Origin: Microbacterium sp. LWO14-1.2
GTDB taxonomy: Bacteria > Actinomycetota > Actinomycetes > Actinomycetales > Microbacteriaceae
Assembly (NCBI RefSeq): GCF_038397715.1
Contig: NZ_CP151633.1
Coordinates: 682,001 to 746,000, forward strand
Length of the DNA: 64,000 bases
Direction of reading: 5' to 3'
In this document: one piece after another, positions 43,899-52,505 of the stretch
How positions within the stretch are numbered: the stretch's first letter is position 1
How the letters are laid out: every line of letters starts with the position of its first letter
Notes under the pieces: model-generated
Told to the model about the DNA's origin: nothing
Seen by the model: only the letters and a program-made list of their open reading frames with translations
Databases searched by the model: none
Made by a program: the position numbers and the translations under genes

Positions 43899-46844
43899 TC
43901 ACCATCCTTCCGAGAGCACCCGATCCAGCGAGGCGAGCACGTGGTCGGCGCTGTCCGCGGTCAGGCACAGCGGCGGCTTGACCTTGAGCACGTTCGACCG
44001 CTCCGATGTCGTGAGGACGACGACCCCGAGCTCCCGCATCCGTTCGCAGATCGCCGCGGCCTCGGCATCCGCCGGCTCCATCGTCTCCCTGTCGCGCACC
44101 AGCTCCACGCCGAGGTACAGGCCCGCGCCGTGCACGGGCCCGATCAGCGGATGCCGTCGCGCGAGCTCCCGGAACCCGTCAGCCAGCCGAGCACCGATCT
44201 CGCGGGCGTTGCTCTGCAGCCCGTCCGCCTCCATCGCGTCGAGCACGGCGATCCCCACCCGGCAGCTGAGCGTGCTGCCGCCCGCCGACGAGAAGAACTG
44301 CCCCTGGCTGCTGAGCGCGTCGGCGATCCGCTTCGAGGTGATGACGCCGCCGATCGGGAACCCGTTGCCCATGGGCTTCGCGATCGTGACGATGTCGGGC
44401 ACGACGCCCGACTGCTCGAAGCCCCAGAACGTCGACCCCATGCGTCCGAACCCGACCTGGACCTCGTCGGCGATGCAGAGCCCACCGCGAGCACGCACGC
44501 GTTCGTAGGCTCCGGCGAGGTAGCCGTCGGGGAGCAGCACGCCGCCGGCATTGCCGAGCACGGATTCGCAGAGGAAGGCCGCGACGTCCCGCCCCTCGGC
44601 GGCGAGTCGGTCGAGGTCGGCGTCGAGGTCCGCGAGGTAGCGGTGGGCCGTGTCGTCGCCGCGATAGGCGCCGCGGTAGCGGTTGGGCACGTCGGCGACG
44701 TGCACCCAGTCGGGACGCGTCTCGAGCGCGAAGGGGTTGTCGTACGCGCTGGTCGTGACCGCGTCGCTCGCCATGGTCCACCCGTGGTACGCCTCGCGGA
44801 GCGCGACGACCGTCCGACGCGCGGTGGCGGCCTGCGCGAGCCGGAGGGCGAGATCGACCGCCTCGGAGCCGCTGTTGACGAGCAGCACCGTGTCGAGCGC
44901 ACTGCCCTCCGGCATCAGCGCGATGAGCCGCTCGCTGTACTCGGCGAGGTCGCGGAACAGGAAGCGCGAGTTGGTCGCGAGCGTGCGCAGCTGACGGCTC
45001 GCGGCGTCCGCCACGAGAGGGTGCGCGTGGCCGAGTCCGGCGACGTTGTTCACCATGTCGACGTAGGTGCGGCCCGTCGTGTCGATCAGGTGGTGGCGCC
45101 AGCCGCGCTCGATCTGCGGCGGACGCTCGTAATACCGTTCCTGCGCCTCGGCGAAGATGCGCTCTCTCCGACGCAGCTCCTCCCCCGCTTCGTCGTGCTC
45201 GGCGTGCGAGGGGATGCCGAGCAGCGCGGCCGGATCCGCAGTGAGCCGCCGCCACGCGGGCACGGGGTCGGGGGTCACGAGGGCCGCGGCGTCGCCCCGA
45301 CCGTGGTGAGGAGGCGCGCCGATCCGCCGGACTCCGATCACGAGCACGGCGGGGTCCCCGGCCGCCGCGACCGTCGCGATCTGCTCGCCCGCTCCCACGA
45401 GCCGGCCTGCGGGCCCGCCACGCAATCCTGAGCCACGCAGTCCTGAGCCGCGCAGTTCCAGCACCCACCCGTCGTCCGCGACGAGGCGGAGGCCTGCGTC
45501 GTCGTCCTGCAGGTCGCCGGCCCACGGAGCGATGATGCGCGACTCCCGTCCGGGGGCCACGTGCAGCTCGGCCTCGACCGGCCACGTCGCCGCCGGATCG
45601 GCGGCGTCGACCGTCGCACGGGTGAGTCGGAACGTGCCGTACGGCAGCACCGCCACGGCGGCTCCCCGAGCGTGCGCCTCGGCGACGAGGCGGGTCTCGG
45701 CCGCGGCATCCGTCCAGCGTCCTGCGTCGAGCTCGGCCGATTCGACGCCCGCATCGACGACGACGAGTCCGCCGGCGAGGTCGGGAAGCAGTCCGTGGGT
45801 CGCCCGCGGCCGGTCGGGCGCAGGCACGACGCCCAGTCGGTCGAGCACGTGCTCGACCGCCTCGGCGAGCGGCACGGCCGTGGCGGCGTCGAAGATCGCC
45901 TGCTCCGTCGCGATGCGCTCCCGCGCGTAGTCGTTGGCGCCGTCGATCGCGAGCTGCCGCCACCCGCTGGCGACGAGCAGCGCCGCTCGCAGCACGATGA
46001 GCGGCCACACCGCCCGTGCTTCCGCCCGCTGCAGCAGCACACGCTCGTGGAAGGCGACGATCGTGTCGAGCACCCGCAGCGGACGCTCCGGCTCGTGGTG
46101 CAGCATCGACGAGGCGCACACGGCGAGTTCCGCGACCCGCCATCCGAGTCCGAGGTCGCCGAGGTCGAGCACGACGTGCGGATGCAGCCGGGAGTCGGCT
46201 CCGCGGACACCTGTCACGTTGTCGTCGGTCAGGTCGCCGTGGATCGGCTGCACAGGAAGGTCGGACGCCACCGCGGCGAGCGCGGTGTGCGCCTCGTCCG
46301 CCGCCGACAGCACGCGCCGCCGAAGGTCGTCGTCGTCGATCGCGTCGGCGAGCGCGCGGACCTGGTCGTACGCGACGCGCATGTCCCACATCTGCTCCCG
46401 GTCGAGTCCCGGATGCTGCAGATCGGCGAGCGCGGAGACGGATGCCGCGGCGAGCGCGCCGAACTCGGCGAGCACGACCGGGGCGAGGTAGCCCTCATCG
46501 ACGATCGGCTCACCCTCCGCGTACTCGCTGCGCCGCACCGCGAACCCCTGCCAGCGCTGGGTCAGCCGACCGTCGAGCCCGGCGAGCACCGCGGGCACAC
46601 GCACACCCGCCGCGCGGTAGGCCTCGAGCGCAGCGTGCTGGGCATCGCGCGCCTCATCGCCGAACACGGGGTTGTCGACCCGCAGCACACTGCGTCCGCC
46701 GTCGGCCTCGTGCAGCACGAAGTTGCGGTCCTGGTTGCTGCCGAGCTCCGTCGCCGTCGCCTCGATGCCGTAGCACGCGCGGGCGATCGCCTCGGCATCC
46801 CCCGTCGTGACGTCCGGGCGCACCAGGCCTGTGCCAGCGCTCAC
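43899..46844 (-). CDS. Kinase/degenerate middle domain/class III aminotransferase fusion
   Basis: The 981-residue protein has three parts. Residues about 20-340 form an APH-fold kinase with the catalytic HGDLTDDN (202-209) and metal-binding DLGDLG (227-232). Residues about 345-560 form a beta-rich domain (PGRESRIIAPWAGDL, GRLVGAGEQIATV) that resembles the M23-peptidase-like middle domain I remember in related fusions, but with no visible zinc motif; it includes a 15-bp duplicated RGSGL. Residues about 565-981 are a class III PLP enzyme with LGHAHPLV, NSGSEAVDLALRLA, IADEVQVGFGRMG (Asp793) and the PLP lysine in TIAKPMGNG (Lys823). The aminotransferase part resembles AGXT2L ammonia phospho-lyases, and the kinase resembles hydroxylysine kinase. 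Fusion suggests phosphorylation followed by elimination of phosphate and ammonia from an amino alcohol. It overlaps the hexapeptide gene by 4 bases. Confidence 0.9.
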   Translation of the reverse strand: MSAGTGLVRPDVTTGDAEAIARACYGIEATATELGSNQDRNFVLHEADGGRSVLRVDNPVFGDEARDAQHAALEAYRAAGVRVPAVLAGLDGRLTQRWQGFAVRRSEYAEGEPIVDEGYLAPVVLAEFGALAAASVSALADLQHPGLDREQMWDMRVAYDQVRALADAIDDDDLRRRVLSAADEAHTALAAVASDLPVQPIHGDLTDDNVTGVRGADSRLHPHVVLDLGDLGLGWRVAELAVCASSMLHHEPERPLRVLDTIVAFHERVLLQRAEARAVWPLIVLRAALLVASGWRQLAIDGANDYARERIATEQAIFDAATAVPLAEAVEHVLDRLGVVPAPDRPRATHGLLPDLAGGLVVVDAGVESAELDAGRWTDAAAETRLVAEAHARGAAVAVLPYGTFRLTRATVDAADPAATWPVEAELHVAPGRESRIIAPWAGDLQDDDAGLRLVADDGWVLELRGSGLRGSGLRGGPAGRLVGAGEQIATVAAAGDPAVLVIGVRRIGAPPHHGRGDAAALVTPDPVPAWRRLTADPAALLGIPSHAEHDEAGEELRRRERIFAEAQERYYERPPQIERGWRHHLIDTTGRTYVDMVNNVAGLGHAHPLVADAASRQLRTLATNSRFLFRDLAEYSERLIALMPEGSALDTVLLVNSGSEAVDLALRLAQAATARRTVVALREAYHGWTMASDAVTTSAYDNPFALETRPDWVHVADVPNRYRGAYRGDDTAHRYLADLDADLDRLAAEGRDVAAFLCESVLGNAGGVLLPDGYLAGAYERVRARGGLCIADEVQVGFGRMGSTFWGFEQSGVVPDIVTIAKPMGNGFPIGGVITSKRIADALSSQGQFFSSAGGSTLSCRVGIAVLDAMEADGLQSNAREIGARLADGFRELARRHPLIGPVHGAGLYLGVELVRDRETMEPADAEAAAICERMRELGVVVLTTSERSNVLKVKPPLCLTADSADHVLASLDRVLSEGW

Positions 46845-47461
46845 TCCCCACCCGCCGCTGCACCGTCGACACGCACGTCCCGGGCGTGCCTGGCCAGCGA
46901 GCTGCCGTAGCGCTCGGTGAGCTGCACCATGAGGTCGGGGGTGTCGCGGTCGACCCCGAACACATGGCCGGGGAAGTCGAGCTCGGGCTGCGCGGCGGCG
47001 ATCTCGTCTTCGCGATCCGGGGAGAGCAGCTGCACGGGGTCGCCGACGGCCACCCAGCCGATCGGCACCACGGTGCCCGACGGCAGCACCGCCCGCCGGT
47101 GCACGATCGCATTGACCCGCACCTCGCAGCGGTCGCCGACGATCGCGCCGTTGAAGATCCGCGCACCGGAGGCGAAGAAGACTTCTTCGCCCACCGTCGC
47201 GCCCGCGATGCTCGCGAGCGTGCCGATCAGCGTGTGCGGCCCGATGTGCACGGCGTTCGCCGCCGTCGCCCTGATCAGGGCGTTCTCCATCACGATGACG
47301 TGCTCGCCGATCGTGATCGGTCCGCCCTCGGCCGTGATGACCGCGCCGTGCAGGACCTGGCAGCCGGGCCCGATCTGCACGTCGCCGGAGATCACGGCGG
47401 TCGGAGCGATGACGGCGGTGTCGTGGATCCGGGGCCGAGCCCCGAGGTGCTCGTACAGCAT
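46841..47461 (-). CDS. Hexapeptide-repeat protein, gamma-carbonic-anhydrase fold
   Basis: The 206-residue protein has left-handed beta-helix hexapeptide repeats from about 15 to 130 (HDTAVIAPTAVISGDVQIGP, IGEHVIVMENALI, IGPHTLIGTLASIAGATVGE), then a helical C-terminus. It resembles the PaaY/CaiE/YrdA group. In active gamma enzymes three histidines bind zinc; here the positions usually seen as 'vgH' and 'lHG' after the second turn read IGT and IAG, so a full site is not apparent. TACGCT lies 6 nt before the ATG, so it is the leaderless first gene of the operon, coupled to the fusion enzyme. Confidence 0.9.
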   Translation of the reverse strand: MLYEHLGARPRIHDTAVIAPTAVISGDVQIGPGCQVLHGAVITAEGGPITIGEHVIVMENALIRATAANAVHIGPHTLIGTLASIAGATVGEEVFFASGARIFNGAIVGDRCEVRVNAIVHRRAVLPSGTVVPIGWVAVGDPVQLLSPDREDEIAAAQPELDFPGHVFGVDRDTPDLMVQLTERYGSSLARHARDVRVDGAAAGGE

Positions 47462-47500
47462 GTCGTCAGCGTAGCGCCGACGAATGCGTGAACGAGAGAC

Positions 47501-47662
47501 CTACTTCCTGGTGGCGGCGCCTCGGCGCAGCATCCCGATCACGAGCGTCGCAAGGAACAGCACGACTCCCAGGACCGCCAGCCACAGCAGCCCCTTGATG
47601 ACGAAGCCGAAGACCGCGAGACCGGCCCACAGGACGAGGAGGATGATCAGCAGTGCCCACAT
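47501..47662 (-). CDS. Small two-helix membrane protein
   Basis: The 53-residue protein begins MWALLIILLVLWAGLAVFGF and is almost wholly hydrophobic: two helices (about 2-20 and 24-45), then a basic end RRGAATRK. GATAGT sits 6 nt before the ATG, so this is likely a leaderless small gene. Similar short proteins are common in Microbacteriaceae, as I remember; function unknown. Confidence 0.8.
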   Translation of the reverse strand: MWALLIILLVLWAGLAVFGFVIKGLLWLAVLGVVLFLATLVIGMLRRGAATRK

Positions 47663-47737
47663 GCATCCACTATCCCGCGGGCGCGCGGCACCGGTCACCC
47701 CGTTGACGTGCGGCTCGCCTGTCGCTAGTCCCGCTGC

Positions 47738-47765
47738 TACGCTGGCGCCCATGGCTGGCCTCTGA
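47738..47765 (+). promoter_or_regulatory. SDR promoter with possible five-codon leader ORF
   Basis: TACGCT (47738-47743) is followed after 7 nt by ATG GCT GGC CTC TGA (47751-47765), encoding MAGL. With the promoter geometry seen elsewhere in the window, transcription would start at this ATG. The SDR gene begins 70 nt later with GAAAGG as ribosome site. Confidence 0.4.
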
Positions 47766-47835
47766 CTCGATCCTCTCCCCCGCCGTTCGGCTGCGTTCCC
47801 GCGCGCCTCGGCACCTCCGATCGAAAGGCAACCCC

Positions 47836-48717
47836 ATGCACGCTTCCCCTCTTCCCCTGCGCGGCAAGACCGCCCTCGTGACCGGCGTCTCGCGCCTCCG
47901 CGGCATCGGCTTCGCGACCGCCGTGCGCCTCGCGTCTCTCGGCGCGAACGTCGTGACCCACCATTACCGTCCGCACGACATCGACCAGCCGTGGGGCGCC
48001 GACGACCTCGACGCTGTGCGCGCGGAGATCGCCGACGCCCTCGCTCCCGGTGCCGCGATGAGCGATCACCACGCCGATCTGCGCGATCCGGCGACGATCG
48101 AGCCACTGCTCGACGCAGCATCCGCCCTGACGGGTCGTCTCGACATCCTCGTGTGCAATCAGGCTCTGACCGGAGGGGACGGCTCGATCTTCGACATGAC
48201 GCCCGACCGGCTCGACGCCCACTGGCAGACCAACGCCCGCGCGTCGCTCCTGCTGACCGCGGGGCTCGCGCGGCGGCGGCGGACCGAACGGGGCGGCTCG
48301 CACGTCGATGTCGCACGGCCCGGCGACCGCGTTGCGGACCTCGGACCGTTCGACGCACCGACAGGCCACGTGATCTGGATGACCTCCGGTCAGGGACACG
48401 GCGCGATGGTCGGCGAGATCGCCTATGCGACGAGCAAGGCGGCGCTCGCCGGCATCACCCGGTCGGTCGCGAGGGAGCTGCTCGACGTCGGCATCGTGCT
48501 GAACACCGTCAACCCCGGTCCGGTGAACACGGGGTACCTCGATCCGGACACCACCGACCGCGATCTGTCAGGTGTCGCCGAATGGATCAGCGCGCAGCCG
48601 TTCGGTCGAGTGGGACGCCCCTCCGACCCCGCGAGCCTGATCGGCTGGCTCTGCACCCCGGACGGCTCCTGGGTGGTCGGTCAGGTGCTCACATCGGACG
48701 GCGGGTTCTCGCTCTGA
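47836..48717 (+). CDS. Short-chain dehydrogenase/reductase
   Basis: The 293-residue protein has the Rossmann nucleotide motif TGVSRLRGIG near residue 16 (expanded from the usual TGxxxGxG), DILVCNQAL in place of NNAG, and the catalytic S...Y-x3-K as WMTSGQGHG followed by IAYATSKAALAGITRS. The C-terminal block VNTVNPGPVNTGYL and VLTSDGGFSL fits FabG-like SDRs. Between TAGLA and HVIWMTS there is a 30-residue charged insertion (RRRRTERGGSHVDVARPGDR). It is probably a cytoplasmic NADP-linked oxidoreductase; substrate unknown. Convergent with mfd. Confidence 0.9.
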   Translation: MHASPLPLRGKTALVTGVSRLRGIGFATAVRLASLGANVVTHHYRPHDIDQPWGADDLDAVRAEIADALAPGAAMSDHHADLRDPATIEPLLDAASALTGRLDILVCNQALTGGDGSIFDMTPDRLDAHWQTNARASLLLTAGLARRRRTERGGSHVDVARPGDRVADLGPFDAPTGHVIWMTSGQGHGAMVGEIAYATSKAALAGITRSVARELLDVGIVLNTVNPGPVNTGYLDPDTTDRDLSGVAEWISAQPFGRVGRPSDPASLIGWLCTPDGSWVVGQVLTSDGGFSL

Positions 48718-48747
48718 GCCGTGGTCGCGAGGGGCCGCTACGGCTCA
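48715..48747. terminator. Hairpin between SDR gene and mfd
   Basis: TGAGCCGT and ACGGCTCA (48715-48722 with 48740-48747) with a 17-base GC-rich loop; the left arm includes the SDR stop codon. It lies between convergent genes. Confidence 0.6.
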
Positions 48748-48753
48748 GCATCC

Positions 48754-51700
48754 TCACTCGGCCTTGACGGGCTCCGGGAAGATCGCCGTGAACAGCTGGC
48801 CGACCCACTCGAGCAGTTCCGCGTCGGGCAGGGACTCGAGGCCCACGCCGACCGCGGCCGGCACGGTCGGCATCGGCACGACCAGCGCCTCGCCGCCCGC
48901 CACGAGCTTGGCCTTGGGGTAGAGCCGCTGCAGACGCACCTTGATCGAGTCCTCGAGGCGTGCCGGCGCGATGCGCAGGTTCGACCCCATGACCACGACG
49001 TCGGCGAGACCGGCTCGTGCGGCGCGGCGCCGCAGCCGGGCGACGGCGATCAGACCCTCGACCTCCTCGGGAGGCGTGCCGTAGCGATCGGTGAGCTCGT
49101 CGATCACGAGGTCGATCGCGTCGTCCTTGGCGGTCGCGGCAGAGGCGGCGGAGAGCTTCTGGTACGCCTCCAGCCGCAGGCGCTCGCTGTCGATGTAGTG
49201 CTCGGGGATGCGGGCGTCGAGCGGCAGTTCCAGCCGCAGCTCCTGCCCGCTCTCGACCTCGTCGCCGCGGAACGTCGCGACGGCCTCGCCGATCATCCGC
49301 AGGTAGAGGTCGAATCCGACGCCGGCGATGTGCCCGGCCTGCTCGGCGCCGAGCATGTTGCCCGCTCCGCGCAGCTCGAGGTCCTTCAGGGCGACCTGCA
49401 TACCCGAACCGAGATCGTTGTTCACGGCGATGGTCTGCAGCCGATCGGCCGCTGTCTCGGAGAGCGGCTTCATGTCGTCGTAGAGGAAGTACGCGTAGGC
49501 GCGCTCACGTCCGCGGCCCACGCGTCCGCGGAGCTGGTGCAGCTGGCTCAGGCCGTACTTGTCGGCACGGTCGATGATGATCGTGTTCGCGTTGGAGATG
49601 TCGAGGCCGGTCTCGATGATCGTCGTCGACACGAGCACGTCGAACTTGCGCTCCCAGAAGTCGTCGACGACCTGCTCGAGCTGGTGCTCTCCCATCTGCC
49701 CGTGAGCGACGGCGAAGCGAGCCTCCGGCACGAGCTCCGCGAGCTGCGCGGCGACCCGCTGGATCGACTGCACGCGGTTGTGCACGAAGAACACCTGACC
49801 CTCGCGCAGGATCTCGCGACGGATGGCGGCGGCGATCTGCTTGTCGCTGCGGGGGCCGACGAACGAGAGGATCGGATGCCGGTCCTCCGGCGGCGTCGCG
49901 AGGGTCGACATCTCGCGGATGCCCGTGACGGCCATCTCGAGGGTGCGCGGGATCGGGGTGGCGCTCATCGCGAGGATGTCGACGTTCGTCTTCATCTTCT
50001 TGAGCGCGTCCTTGTGCTCGACACCGAACCGCTGCTCCTCGTCGATGATCATGAGGCCGAGGTCCTTGAACATCACCTGGTCGGTGAGGATGCGGTGCGT
50101 GCCGATGACCATGTCGACCGTGCCGTCGAGCAGCCCCTCGAGCGTCAGCCGCGCCTCCTTGTCGGTCTGGAAGCGCGACAGCGGCCGCACCTTGACCGGG
50201 AAGCCCGCGAACCGCTCCGTGAACGTCTCGAGGTGCTGCTTGACGAGCAGGGTGGTCGGCACGAGCATCGCGACCTGCTTGCCGTCCTGGATCGCCTTGA
50301 ACGCCGCTCGTACGGCGACCTCGGTCTTGCCGAAGCCGACGTCGCCCGACAGCAGGCGGTCCATGGGGATGGGCCGCTCCATGTCGGCCTTGATCTCGTC
50401 GATGGTCTGCAGCTGGTCGTGCGTCTCGGCGAACGGGAACGCCTCTTCGAGCTCCCGCTGCCACGGGGTGTCGGGGCCGAAGGCGTGGCCCTTGGCGCTC
50501 ATGCGCGCCGAGTAGAGCTTGACGAGCTCGACGGCGATGTCGCGCACGGCCTTGCGCGCCTTGCCCTTCGCCTGCGCCCAGTCGCTGCCGCCCATCTTCG
50601 ACAGGGTCGGCGCCTCGCCGCCCACGTACTTCGACAGCAGGTCGAGCTGGTCCGTCGGCACGAACAGCTTGTCGCCCGGGTAGCCGCGCTTCGACGGCGC
50701 GTATTCGAGCACGAGGTAGTCGCGCGTCGACTTGGTCGCGTTGCGTCCGCCCGTCGACACCTCGCGCTTGGTCATCTCGACGAAGCGGCCGATGCCGTGC
50801 GTGTTGTGCACGACGAAGTCGCCCTGCTTGAGCTGAAGAGGATCGACGACGTTCTTGCGCCGCGAGGCGAGCTTCTTCACGACGCGCTGGTCGCCGCCGA
50901 TCGTGCGTCCGTAGAACTCGTTGTCGGTGAGGACGGCGAGCTTGGCGTCGGCGATCTGGAACCCGGACTCCACGGATCCCGTCACGAGCGTGGCGACCCC
51001 GGTGTCGGGAAGCTCGGTCAGCTGCTCGACGACCCGGGCGGCGATGCCCCGGTCGGACAGCACGTCGCGCGCCCGGTCGACGAGACCGGGACCGGTCGCG
51101 ATCACGACGACGCGCCAGCCGTCCGACACCTTCGCCTCGACGAACGAGATCGCGCCGTCGACGTTGCCGTGGAATGACGGGATGACAGCCGCATCGATCG
51201 TCTCGGCATCCTCTCCCCCCATCGCGAAGGGACTGAGGCGCCACCAGACGCCGCCGCGCTCGCGCACGACCTCGCGCAGCCGCGCGATCGTGAGGAAGTC
51301 GCCGGCTCCGAGGTCGATGGGAGCGGACGCGCCCGACGTCGCGGCGCTCCACGCGGCATCGAGGAACTCGCGGTTCGTCTCGCCGAGCGTGATAGCGCGG
51401 GCGCTGGAGCGCTCGGGATCGACGACCGCGGTCGCGGTGCCCTCGGGCAGGTACTCGACGAGCGACTTCAGCGGTCCGGCCACGGCGGGCAGCAGCGACT
51501 CCATCCCCTCGACGGGGATGCCCTCCGCCATCTTCTCGAGCATCCCGGCGATCGCGGGGAAGCCGCCGATCAGAGCACGCGCACGGTCGCGCACGTCCTG
51601 CGTGAGCAGCAGCTCGCGGCTCGGCGGGAGGTCGACGAGGGCGACGTCGCCGGGGAGGGAACGCTGGTCGGCGACCGAGAACGCACGGATCTGGTCGACC

Positions 51701-52317
51701 TCGTCGCCGAAGAACTCGACGCGGAACGGGTGCTCGGAGGTCGGCGGGAAGACGTCGAGGATGCCGCCGCGCACCGCGAACTCGCCGCGGCGCGACACCA
51801 TGTCGACCCGGGAGTAGGCGCGCTCGACGAGCTGCTCGGCGACGTGGTCGAGCTCGTACCCGCGGGTGCCGACGGAGAGCTCGAGCGGCACGATGTCGCC
51901 GAGGTTGCCGGCGATGGGCTGCAGGGCCGCCCGCACCGACGCCACGACGACGAGCGGGCGCTCCCCCGACCACTCGGCGATGCGGCGCAGGGTCTGCAAT
52001 CGCTGGCCGACCGTGTCGGGGCTGGGGCTGAGCCGCTCATGCGGCAGCGTCTCCCACGCGGGGAAGGTGACGACCTCGGCCTCGGGCAGGTAGGCGGCGA
52101 CAGCCTGCGACAGCGATTCGGCGCGGCGCCCCGTCGGGACGACGGCGAGCAGCGACGCCGGCTGCCCCGCGGCACGGCGCTTGTCGAGCAGCCCGGCGAG
52201 CGCGGGCGCGTCGAGCCCGTCGACCAGTCCGAGGTCGGCGTCGGTCTGCGCCCAGCGGAGGGCGTCACGATACAGAGACGCCTCTTCCAAGGCGCGCAGA
52301 ATCCCCGGAACAGTCAC
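48754..52317 (-). CDS. mfd: Transcription-repair coupling factor Mfd
   Basis: The 1187-residue translocase removes RNA polymerase stalled at DNA lesions and recruits UvrA. Domains in order: UvrB-homology (about 1-350), RNA-polymerase-interacting CarD-like domain (about 490-590, KQGDFVVHNTHGIGRFVEM), helicase domains with Walker A SGDVGFGKTEVAVRAAF, DEEQRFGVEHK, SATPIPRTLEMA, and the C-terminal TRCF domain. VFFVHNRVQSIQ and GLDISNANTIIID are helicase motifs. TAGGCT lies 6 nt before the GTG, so it is leaderless. Length fits the family. Operon status: single gene. Confidence 0.98.
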   Translation of the reverse strand: MTVPGILRALEEASLYRDALRWAQTDADLGLVDGLDAPALAGLLDKRRAAGQPASLLAVVPTGRRAESLSQAVAAYLPEAEVVTFPAWETLPHERLSPSPDTVGQRLQTLRRIAEWSGERPLVVVASVRAALQPIAGNLGDIVPLELSVGTRGYELDHVAEQLVERAYSRVDMVSRRGEFAVRGGILDVFPPTSEHPFRVEFFGDEVDQIRAFSVADQRSLPGDVALVDLPPSRELLLTQDVRDRARALIGGFPAIAGMLEKMAEGIPVEGMESLLPAVAGPLKSLVEYLPEGTATAVVDPERSSARAITLGETNREFLDAAWSAATSGASAPIDLGAGDFLTIARLREVVRERGGVWWRLSPFAMGGEDAETIDAAVIPSFHGNVDGAISFVEAKVSDGWRVVVIATGPGLVDRARDVLSDRGIAARVVEQLTELPDTGVATLVTGSVESGFQIADAKLAVLTDNEFYGRTIGGDQRVVKKLASRRKNVVDPLQLKQGDFVVHNTHGIGRFVEMTKREVSTGGRNATKSTRDYLVLEYAPSKRGYPGDKLFVPTDQLDLLSKYVGGEAPTLSKMGGSDWAQAKGKARKAVRDIAVELVKLYSARMSAKGHAFGPDTPWQRELEEAFPFAETHDQLQTIDEIKADMERPIPMDRLLSGDVGFGKTEVAVRAAFKAIQDGKQVAMLVPTTLLVKQHLETFTERFAGFPVKVRPLSRFQTDKEARLTLEGLLDGTVDMVIGTHRILTDQVMFKDLGLMIIDEEQRFGVEHKDALKKMKTNVDILAMSATPIPRTLEMAVTGIREMSTLATPPEDRHPILSFVGPRSDKQIAAAIRREILREGQVFFVHNRVQSIQRVAAQLAELVPEARFAVAHGQMGEHQLEQVVDDFWERKFDVLVSTTIIETGLDISNANTIIIDRADKYGLSQLHQLRGRVGRGRERAYAYFLYDDMKPLSETAADRLQTIAVNNDLGSGMQVALKDLELRGAGNMLGAEQAGHIAGVGFDLYLRMIGEAVATFRGDEVESGQELRLELPLDARIPEHYIDSERLRLEAYQKLSAASAATAKDDAIDLVIDELTDRYGTPPEEVEGLIAVARLRRRAARAGLADVVVMGSNLRIAPARLEDSIKVRLQRLYPKAKLVAGGEALVVPMPTVPAAVGVGLESLPDAELLEWVGQLFTAIFPEPVKAE

Positions 52318-52359
52318 CTGACAAGCCTAGCCGCGGCGTCCGACACTGCGGCGCGAACC

Positions 52360-52486
52360 CTCGCCTTCGCCGACGCGCTCGCCTTCGCCGACGCGCGCGC
52401 CCTCGCCGAGCCACCCCTGTGCGTGCGACCCACCCCCTTTGGGACCGCCTCTAAGGGGGCCGCTCGGAAGCAAGGGGGCCGCTCGG
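52360..52486 (+). repeat. Two short direct repeats upstream of mfd and the GNAT gene
   Basis: CTCGCCTTCGCCGACGCG is present twice in tandem (52360-52395) and AAGGGGGCCGCTCGG twice at 19-bp spacing (52453 and 52472). Both lie in the divergent 188-bp gap. Confidence 0.85.
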
Positions 52487-52505
52487 CGATCAGTAGGCTT
52501 TCGGG

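Noticed and set aside
48721..51177. 818-residue plus-strand frame opposite mfd
   Set aside because: Shadow of mfd; no motifs, no start signal, low-complexity Val/Asp/Arg composition.
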